From CAYVZU01 sp964455935 (lineage in GTDB: Bacteria > Fibrobacterota > CAYVZU01), in assembly GCA_964455935.1 (NCBI GenBank), contig CAYVZU010000150.1, positions 1-8,380 of the forward strand: 8,380 bases of DNA, given 5' to 3'. The translations under genes and the position numbers were made by a program. Shown piece after piece: positions 1 to 5,505 of the stretch. Position 1 is the stretch's first letter. Each line of letters opens with the position of its first letter. The notes beneath the pieces were generated by a model, which was given only the letters and a program-made list of their open reading frames with translations, was not told where the DNA came from and searched no databases.

Positions 1-867
1 ATGAATATTCTTATTCTATGCGCCGGGCTTGGGACCCGGCTTCGCCCGCTTACGGATGAAACGCCCAAACCCCTCATTGCGCTGTTGGGGCGTCCCATTC
101 TGCAATACCAGCTTGATCGATGCACAAAGCTGTCTCGCAGTAATCTCTGCATCAACACGCATCACCTCGCTTCGCAATTTGCGGCCTGGCCCGGAAGAGC
201 ATCGATCGACCGCGTTTTCCACGAACCCGAAATTCTGGGAACGGGCGGACCATTGCACCGGCTTTGGCAGGAGGGCTTGCGCGAGGATCTGCTCGTGCTC
301 AACGGTGACCTGGTCCACACGATTGACCTGTCCGCCTTTGTGCGGACAGCACAAAACTCCGGCGCGGAATTCGCTTTGTTCACGGTGGATCAGCCCCACG
401 TTAATACGCTTCGCCTGGAGGACAACCGTGTCGTCGGTGTCAAGGGTCTTTATGGGCCGGACGCCAAGCAGCAGGCGACCTACGGAGGGATTGCCTGGTA
501 TAGCGCTGACGCGTTGGGCAAAATTGCCGGGCATCATCGGGATGTGCGTTTGTTCTGGCAAGCGCAATGGACCGCGGGCAATCATCCGGCGGCGATTCCG
601 GCAAAAGCAGGCGAAATGTGGCATGACGTTGGATCGCCCAAAGGTCTTCATGCCGCCGCCTTCGGGCTTCTTGCCCGCGGGGCAAACCCGCAGCCGGTTA
701 CCGCGTTCCCCGGCGTCGAAATGACAAGCTGCATCTGCGGGTCCAATGTCCGCGTTGCGGCCGGAACACGGCTGCGCGATTGTCTGCTTCTGGACAATGC
801 CCAAATCGATAAACCGGTCCAGCTTGACCGGGCCGTTGTCGGAAGGAATTTTCGATGGACACTCTGA
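1..867 (+). CDS. murU: Sugar-1-phosphate nucleotidyltransferase, probable MurNAc-1-P uridylyltransferase (MurU-like)
   Basis: The 288-residue protein has the nucleotidyltransferase (GT-A-like) fold. The signature AGLGTRLRPLT with PKPL (residues 8-25) binds the nucleotide phosphates. EPEILGTGGPL (75-85) and the metal-binding NGD (101-103) follow, and DVGSPKG (209-215) carries the likely second metal ligand. These enzymes join a sugar-1-phosphate to an NTP and release pyrophosphate in the cytoplasm. The specificity call rests on the neighbour: the next gene overlaps it by 13 bp and encodes an AmgK-type kinase, the known partner of MurU, which makes UDP-MurNAc from MurNAc-1-phosphate during wall recycling. 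Residues from about 230 to 288 form an extra C-terminal stretch with a left-handed beta-helix (hexapeptide) look; Pseudomonas MurU lacks it, while GDP-mannose pyrophosphorylases have one. A mannose-1-P guanylyltransferase or glucose-1-P thymidylyltransferase role therefore remains possible. The ATG is the first base of the window, so the ribosome-binding site is unseen, but the motif sits at the usual distance from the N terminus. Confidence 0.8.
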   Translation: MNILILCAGLGTRLRPLTDETPKPLIALLGRPILQYQLDRCTKLSRSNLCINTHHLASQFAAWPGRASIDRVFHEPEILGTGGPLHRLWQEGLREDLLVLNGDLVHTIDLSAFVRTAQNSGAEFALFTVDQPHVNTLRLEDNRVVGVKGLYGPDAKQQATYGGIAWYSADALGKIAGHHRDVRLFWQAQWTAGNHPAAIPAKAGEMWHDVGSPKGLHAAAFGLLARGANPQPVTAFPGVEMTSCICGSNVRVAAGTRLRDCLLLDNAQIDKPVQLDRAVVGRNFRWTL

Positions 868-1856
868 TCCAACGCAACGAAATTTCACCGCTGATTCTCG
901 ACTACCTGGCGGCGCAGGATATCGATGCCGCCGGCCCGTTCCCGCTGGCGGGGGCGGCCGGATCGGGCCGTCTCTACTACCGGATCGCGCAGGGAGAAAA
1001 ATCCTGGATTCTAGTGAAAGCGCCGCAGGTGGACAAGGATTTCATCCGGCTTCTGGACTACACCCGCTTTTTCTGCGGCCTGGGGCTGCCGGTGCCAGCC
1101 GTTTTGTGTCTGGATCAGGGTTGTGCGCAGATGCTCCAGGATGATCTGGGCAATACGCACCTTTTGGACGTGGTTGGCTCCCGCCAAGACTGGAAGGAAA
1201 GCTATCGGGCGGTCATTGACATCCTGGTGCAATGGCAGAAAACCGCCACCCCCGTTGTCGCGCAATGCCCGGTGCTGGCCGCCTGGCAATTCGATTTCAA
1301 GGGGATTCGCTGGGAAACCTTGTATTTCACCGAAAACTGCCTTGTTCCCCATTTGCGCCCGCAACCAGACCTGCTGGAAGCCTTGCTGCGCGATTTCGAC
1401 GAGTTGGCCTTGCGCGTGGCCGGCCACCCGCGGGTCGTAATGCACCGCGATTTTCAATCGCAGAACATCCTGATTCGCAACGGCAAGGTCGGGATTGTCG
1501 ATTTCCAGGGAGCGCGAATGGGCTCGCCTCTGTATGATCTTTCTTCGCTGCTCTGGGATCCCTACACCGAACTGCCGGCTGATTTTGTGGAGGAAGGCCT
1601 TGGCTATTTCATCCGCCAATGCGATTTGGGTCTGCCCGAAGCGACTCTGCGGGCGATGTTTGCCGAAACCTCTTTTCAGCGACTGATGCAGGCTTGTGGC
1701 GCATACTGTTTCCTCTCCGAGACCAAGAAGATTGCCTCCTTTGCCCGCTATCTTGCCCCCGGCCTGCGCCGCCTGCGTCAGGTGCTTGAAGGCGCCGATC
1801 AACCGCACCTGGCCGGGCTCAGGGAGCGGCTGGGCCGGGTCCTGCCAATCCCGTGA
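855..1856 (+). CDS. amgK: Anomeric MurNAc/GlcNAc kinase, aminoglycoside phosphotransferase family (AmgK-like)
   Basis: The 333-residue cytoplasmic kinase has the APH (protein-kinase-like) fold. The N lobe shows GSGRLYYRI (36-44), a phosphate-loop-like segment, and K55 in ILVKAP as the candidate ATP-binding lysine. QDDLG (95-99) lies at the hinge. The catalytic loop is HRDFQSQN (197-204), with D199 as catalytic base and N204 as metal ligand, and the DFG-equivalent is VDFQGAR (215-221) with D216. AmgK phosphorylates MurNAc, and also GlcNAc, at the anomeric position, giving the sugar-1-phosphate that MurU uses. Its start overlaps the end of the nucleotidyltransferase gene by 13 bp and is preceded by AAGGA at 843-847, seven bases before the ATG. 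This implies translational coupling within one operon. The order murU-amgK is the reverse of the Pseudomonas arrangement as I remember it. Length and motifs are intact. Another small-molecule kinase of the same fold is possible, but the pairing favours AmgK. Confidence 0.82.
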   Translation: MDTLIQRNEISPLILDYLAAQDIDAAGPFPLAGAAGSGRLYYRIAQGEKSWILVKAPQVDKDFIRLLDYTRFFCGLGLPVPAVLCLDQGCAQMLQDDLGNTHLLDVVGSRQDWKESYRAVIDILVQWQKTATPVVAQCPVLAAWQFDFKGIRWETLYFTENCLVPHLRPQPDLLEALLRDFDELALRVAGHPRVVMHRDFQSQNILIRNGKVGIVDFQGARMGSPLYDLSSLLWDPYTELPADFVEEGLGYFIRQCDLGLPEATLRAMFAETSFQRLMQACGAYCFLSETKKIASFARYLAPGLRRLRQVLEGADQPHLAGLRERLGRVLPIP

Positions 1857-1869
1857 CCTTTTGTCACGG
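1851..1869 (+). terminator. Hairpin across the amgK stop codon, possible weak terminator
   Basis: CCGTGAC (1851-1857) and GTCACGG (1863-1869) form a perfect 7-bp stem with the loop CTTTT, and the left arm contains the TGA stop of the kinase gene. No run of T follows, only ATTGATTGTG, so this is not a canonical intrinsic terminator. It may be a mRNA 3'-end or stability element, or half of an operator for the leader that follows. Confidence 0.3.
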
Positions 1870-2047
1870 ATTGATTGTGAACCCAATTTGACATACAACT
1901 CGATCTGCCGTTCGGCTGGCAGCCGTGTCTTCGTTATGTCACCTGTCCTCCATAGCGCCCGCGCGAAGGAAGTGGAGGACGGCCCATTACGGAATTTATC
2001 TTTGAAAATCACCTGCCACGGTCGCTGGAGGACGGCGGAATCCACTA
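1857..2047 (+). promoter_or_regulatory. Leader of the deacetylase-like gene with partly duplicated, foldable sequence
   Basis: This 191-bp gap has no convincing ORF. A weak promoter candidate is TTGATT (1871-1876), a 17-bp spacer and TACAAC (1894-1899). An isolated TTGACA at 1888-1893 has no -10 at the right distance. The element TCACCTG followed by TGGAGGACGGC occurs twice: 1939-1945 with 1973-1983, and 2009-2015 with 2026-2036. GTCCTCCA (1945-1952) is the exact complement of TGGAGGAC in both copies, so two alternative hairpins are possible in the transcript. The GGAGG nearest the gene ends 16 bases before the ATG at 2048, which is far for a Shine-Dalgarno site, and only a weak GGCGGA lies closer. 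Regulation through this leader is an inference. Confidence 0.4.
1973..2036 (+). repeat. 11-bp direct repeat TGGAGGACGGC
   Basis: Two exact copies lie at 1973-1983 and 2026-2036, with their starts 53 bp apart, in the leader of the secreted deacetylase-like gene. Each is preceded by a copy of TCACCTG, so the pair looks like a diverged duplication of a larger unit rather than chance. Confidence 0.55.
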
Positions 2048-4111
2048 ATGAAAAGATCGTTCTTTCTTTTTCCCGCATTGCTTTTATCAGCTTTTGGCGC
2101 CTGCTTTGGCCAGTCTCAAAGAGCTGCTCCCATTCTCGTTTTGGCAACCAACTCCGGTTTTGGAACCTACACCGGCGAGATGCTCAAGGCCGAGGGATAT
2201 AACGCCTACCAGGAGGCCAGTTTATCCCAGGTGACCCGCACGGTTCTGGACAGTTTCGATATTGTGATCCTGGCGGAAACATTTCTGACGCCTGCGCAGA
2301 CGATCATGGTTCAGGAATACGTTTCGAATGGCGGGAACCTGATCGCCTTTCGTCCTGACAAACAACTCTACCCCATTCTGGGCATTACGGCCAAGGGCAG
2401 CACGTTGTCTGAAGGCTACATCAAAGTGGATACGGCAACCGATCTTGGCAAGAAGCTTGTCGCGCAAACAATCCAGTTTCATGGCCTAGCGGATCGCTGT
2501 GCATTAAACGGCGGCATATCCATCGCAACTCTCCACGATGGTCCTTCAACCTCGACCGGCGAACCGGCCGTGATTTTCAACCGTTTCGGCAATGGCGCGG
2601 CGCTGGCATTTGTCTATAACCTGCCCCAAAGCATCGTATACACGCGCCAGGGGAATCCGAAATGGGCGGCACAGGAACGGGACAATATTACCGGGATCCG
2701 AGCTGCCGAAATGTTTTGCGGCATGGGCGCGGCCAACTGGAACGATCCGGCCAAGGTGGGCCTAAACCAGGCCGACGAACAGATGCGGCTGCTTTCCCAC
2801 GCAATCGAGAAGATGAGTCTGTCAAAAAAGCCATTACCCCGGTTCTGGTACTTCCCTGCCCTGCATAGAAGCGTCGTGATTGCAACCGGCGACGGCGAGA
2901 ATTCTCCAGAGAGTGAAATCAGCCAGGAACTGGCGCTGGTGCATTCGAAGGGCGCTCGCATGACGATCTATCTAAAAAGCAGTGCCTACAATGCCGATAG
3001 CGTCGCTGCATGGACCGCGGCTGGGCACGAGCTCAGCATTCACCCCGACGACACGCGGGAAGCGACCAGGCCGGTGTACGCCAACATGGACAGCGAGGTT
3101 GCGTTAAAAGTCCAGCAATTCAGCCAGGCCTACGGCCTTACGCCGCGCACGGTACGCAACCATTGGATCGTATGGGTTGGATGGACTGGTCAGGCGCAAA
3201 TCGATGCGCGTCATGGCCTTGGGTTTGACTGCAACTACTACCACTATCAGGTCGGATCGTCGTATGGGAGCTTTCTGGGAGAGCCCGGCAATTACACGGG
3301 CAGCGGATTGATTATGAAGTTCGCTGACTCCAGCGGAGCGATCATTCCCGTGTATCAGTCGAATACGCAGGTGCCTGACGAAGCCTGGGCACCCAATATT
3401 TACAGCAGCTTTAAGACGATCCTAGACCAAAGTCTCGACAGCGAGGCCTATACCGCCATCAATATCAACTTTCATCCCGACCGGCAAGCCAGTGATCGAA
3501 AGGGTCTTACCGATATTCTCGATTACTGCAATAGCCGAAATGTGCCTGTCTGGACCGCGCAGAAAATGCTGAGCTTTTTGCAGATGAAGGATGGGGCGAG
3601 CTTCAAAAACATCGTGTGGTCGGGCGGCCGGCTTACGTTCACTCTCGATGCTCCCCTGGCAGGGCAGGATCTCACTTTCATGATTCCGGCAACGCATGGC
3701 AATGCCGATTCCCTAACCGGCATCACCCAAAACGGATTGTCGCAAGCCTACACTTTGTCAATCATCAAGGGAACCCGATACGCGATGGCCACCATCGCTG
3801 CCGGCGGCAGTTACAGCATTGTCGCGAGCTATAAGCCCGGTTCCTCGACCGGCATGGGCCAAATCGAGCAGTCGGGCAACAGCATGCTCGTTGGAAAGAC
3901 TCCAACCGCTGTGCGCATTGGCATAAGCCCCGGTGGCCTATATAGCCGGGTGCGGGTGTATGACATTGGCGGTAGAGTGGTGTTTGCGCATACCCTTGAT
4001 GCCCAAGGCGAATGCCAGTGGCCGATCAATCGCGCGCAGGCTGGGATTTATATCGTGAAGGCAACAAAAAGCAATGGCTGTTTGGTAAAGACCGTGCTGA
4101 TCTCAAAATAG
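2048..4111 (+). CDS. Secreted multidomain protein: amidotransferase-like fold, divergent polysaccharide-deacetylase-like domain, T9SS-like C-terminal domain
   Basis: The 687-residue exported protein begins with a signal peptide: a basic KR, a hydrophobic core (residues 4-18), and likely cleavage near residue 21. The Cys at 19 lacks a good lipobox. Residues 28-115 look like a class I amidotransferase-like (ThuA-type) alpha/beta fold, with VLATNSG, DIVILAE and YVSNGGNLIAF. Residues 270-515 resemble a polysaccharide deacetylase (NodB) barrel: VVIATGDGEN (276-285) in the place of the usual TFDD strand, GHELSIHPDD (326-335) as the metal-histidine motif, VRNHW (369-373) and NINFHPD (472-478). The match is divergent, so enzymatic activity is not assured. 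Residues from about 604 to 687 form a beta-rich tail with VRVYDIGGRVV, AGIYIVK and a final KTVLISK, typical of type A T9SS sorting domains. The likely place of action is the cell surface or outside, on a polysaccharide. No neighbour fixes the substrate. The ATG at 2048 is chosen because the signal peptide starts there. The gene meets the minus-strand set convergently, 115 bp away. Confidence 0.75.
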   Translation: MKRSFFLFPALLLSAFGACFGQSQRAAPILVLATNSGFGTYTGEMLKAEGYNAYQEASLSQVTRTVLDSFDIVILAETFLTPAQTIMVQEYVSNGGNLIAFRPDKQLYPILGITAKGSTLSEGYIKVDTATDLGKKLVAQTIQFHGLADRCALNGGISIATLHDGPSTSTGEPAVIFNRFGNGAALAFVYNLPQSIVYTRQGNPKWAAQERDNITGIRAAEMFCGMGAANWNDPAKVGLNQADEQMRLLSHAIEKMSLSKKPLPRFWYFPALHRSVVIATGDGENSPESEISQELALVHSKGARMTIYLKSSAYNADSVAAWTAAGHELSIHPDDTREATRPVYANMDSEVALKVQQFSQAYGLTPRTVRNHWIVWVGWTGQAQIDARHGLGFDCNYYHYQVGSSYGSFLGEPGNYTGSGLIMKFADSSGAIIPVYQSNTQVPDEAWAPNIYSSFKTILDQSLDSEAYTAININFHPDRQASDRKGLTDILDYCNSRNVPVWTAQKMLSFLQMKDGASFKNIVWSGGRLTFTLDAPLAGQDLTFMIPATHGNADSLTGITQNGLSQAYTLSIIKGTRYAMATIAAGGSYSIVASYKPGSSTGMGQIEQSGNSMLVGKTPTAVRIGISPGGLYSRVRVYDIGGRVVFAHTLDAQGECQWPINRAQAGIYIVKATKSNGCLVKTVLISK

Positions 4112-4226
4112 AACCGCAGGAACTCGGACCTAATGGCAACAGGTCCTGGCGAGATTCCGATGGTCGGTTGTCTTCGCATCCTTTCCCGCTGCGTTCGGCT
4201 ATTCTTTTTGAACGGCCAACCCGGGC

Positions 4227-4898
4227 TCAAGGAGCAATGATTTGTGGTATTGCCGTCCCCGTAAGATTGTAGCGCATGCCCGCCTGAACATAGAAACCCC
4301 GGTTGCGCCAGGCCGCCTCTCCCGTCGGATTTTCCAAAACATTCAGGAACCCAAGATAGTAGCCGGCCTGGACAAACGGGATCAGCGGGTTGGCGTCGTA
4401 GTCGGCTCCAGCCAGGAAATCGGCCCCAATATCAATGGACCGGGTGAGGTCGCCAAGATCGGTTGTTTCCTGAAAGTTAACGGTACTCGATATGACCTGT
4501 GTTTCGGATTCCGCGCTCAACCGGACACCCAGATTCGGACCGACCGCGGCATAGGGCATGACGCGCCCCATCAGGTAGCGTCCCTTCAGCCACAGGGGGA
4601 AAATCAGGTAGTCGATCCGGATTGTCCGATCGAAACCTGTCTGGTTTTGCTCGCCTCCCCGCATGGCAAAACCAAACCCGGGCACGATCGAGAATGTCTG
4701 CGTCAAACCCATTTCGAATACGGCGTTGGTAATGAATGTGGTGCGCGCCTCCATATCTTCGGCCGAGTTTCCCGTTGAGTCCGTTATGGATTGATCCGCA
4801 AAATTCACTCCCAGCCCAAGTCCCGGGCTGAAAGCAGGCCCGGCGAAGACACCGGACAGGAAAAGAAGAATGGGCAGCGCAATCCATTGCGGCTTCAT
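4227..4898 (-). CDS. Small outer-membrane beta-barrel protein (porin-family / OMP_b-brl type)
   Basis: The 223-residue protein has a clear signal peptide, MKPQWIALPILLFLSGVFA, with predicted cleavage after A19. The rest alternates polar and hydrophobic residues as in transmembrane beta-strands: GLGLGVNFADQ near the mature N terminus, YLIFPLWLKGRYL (97-109), MPYAAVGPNLGVRLS (114-128), IPFVQAGYYLGFL (173-185) and FYVQAGMRYNL (202-212). This strand pattern is typical of PF13568-like barrels common in Bacteroidota and relatives. A longer in-frame ATG exists at 4928, but it would add ten polar residues before the signal peptide, and GGAGGG lies just before the ATG at 4898, so 4898 is preferred. 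The gene lies 73 bp downstream of the DUF1854 gene on the same strand. A weak promoter-like pair, TTGCAT (4956-4951) and CATATT (4932-4927) with an 18-bp spacer, could also start transcription in that gap. Function beyond an outer-membrane location is unknown. Confidence 0.72.
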   Translation of the reverse strand: MKPQWIALPILLFLSGVFAGPAFSPGLGLGVNFADQSITDSTGNSAEDMEARTTFITNAVFEMGLTQTFSIVPGFGFAMRGGEQNQTGFDRTIRIDYLIFPLWLKGRYLMGRVMPYAAVGPNLGVRLSAESETQVISSTVNFQETTDLGDLTRSIDIGADFLAGADYDANPLIPFVQAGYYLGFLNVLENPTGEAAWRNRGFYVQAGMRYNLTGTAIPQIIAP

Positions 4899-4902
4899 GG
4901 AG

Positions 4903-4908
4903 CCCTCC
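4903..4908 (-). promoter_or_regulatory. Ribosome-binding site deciding the start of the beta-barrel gene
   Basis: GGAGGG on the minus strand lies four bases upstream of the ATG at 4898-4896. It falls inside the longer reading frame that begins at 4928 and so supports the shorter start. Confidence 0.65.
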
Positions 4909-4971
4909 GTTGTGTTCGTTGAGGTCAATATGCCCGAAGGGGCGGAGGGAATGCAATCAACGAGGACAGAT

Positions 4972-5499
4972 TTAAATTTGCTGCACCAACAAAGACTGGC
5001 TGCGGGGGTCGAGTTCGCCCATGTCGCGGATATCGTAGCGGTTATTGTCCACGTCGGCCAGAATGTAGCGGCCCGCCGAGACCCGGATCACGACGTCGCG
5101 CAGATTGCGCGTGGTGAAGGAACACCGGCCGCGGTCGGTCTCCACGTCCCAATGAACGAATCCAAATTGCATGCGGGTTGAGACAATGCGCGCGATGACC
5201 GGCACAAAATAGCGGCGCGCAAGCTCCTTCTCAACCAGAACGCGGCCGGCTTTTTCGATCTCGGACAATTTGTGGATTATGCCGATTTCCTTGTCCTCTT
5301 TGTCGCGCACACTGAGGTAGTCGGCCGGGGCGGACAGGGGGAATGCGCGGACCACCTTCACCCGGTCGAAGGTGGCGCCGTCCACGATAGCCAGGCGCAG
5401 AGATCCTCCGCTTGTTGAAAACTGCAGATTGGCCGCATTCAGAAAATGCAGCTCTTCGGTTTCGGTTGCGCTGAGAGGGTTTGCGGTCTGCTGTTCCAT
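4972..5499 (-). CDS. DUF1854 family protein, partner of the upstream ABC exporter
   Basis: The 175-residue protein has no signal peptide and no membrane segment, so it is probably cytoplasmic. Its conserved blocks match my recollection of the DUF1854 family: VVRAFPLSAPADYLSVRD (49-66), the acidic/basic KEIGIIHKL (70-78), ELARRYFVPVI (92-102), WDVETDRG (117-124) and the C-terminal ADVDNNRYDIRDMGELD (148-164). The family has no established biochemical function. From memory, it often sits beside an ABC exporter with an N-terminal extension, and some members are annotated as associated with cyanophycin metabolism in Burkholderia-type genomes. Here the ATG is only 6 bp after the exporter stop codon. 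GAGG, nine bases before the ATG, overlaps the exporter's last codons, so translation is probably coupled. A direct role together with the exporter, perhaps as a regulatory or substrate-handling subunit, is inference. Confidence 0.8.
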   Translation of the reverse strand: MEQQTANPLSATETEELHFLNAANLQFSTSGGSLRLAIVDGATFDRVKVVRAFPLSAPADYLSVRDKEDKEIGIIHKLSEIEKAGRVLVEKELARRYFVPVIARIVSTRMQFGFVHWDVETDRGRCSFTTRNLRDVVIRVSAGRYILADVDNNRYDIRDMGELDPRSQSLLVQQI

Positions 5500-5505
5500 T
5501 CCTGT

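Noticed and set aside
16..888. Open frame (290 codons) on the minus strand opposite the nucleotidyltransferase
   Set aside because: It is a shadow of a gene with clear catalytic motifs on the plus strand, and no family is recognised in its translation.
1011..2147. Long open frame (378 codons) on the minus strand opposite amgK and the leader
   Set aside because: It overlaps the well-supported kinase in antisense and runs through the leader into the start of the secreted-protein gene. Its composition is typical of GC-rich antisense shadows.
4126..4146. Inverted repeat GGACCT / AGGTCC after the secreted-protein gene
   Set aside because: It is only 6 bp with a 9-base loop and no T run. It could be chance, so I did not call a terminator between the convergent genes.
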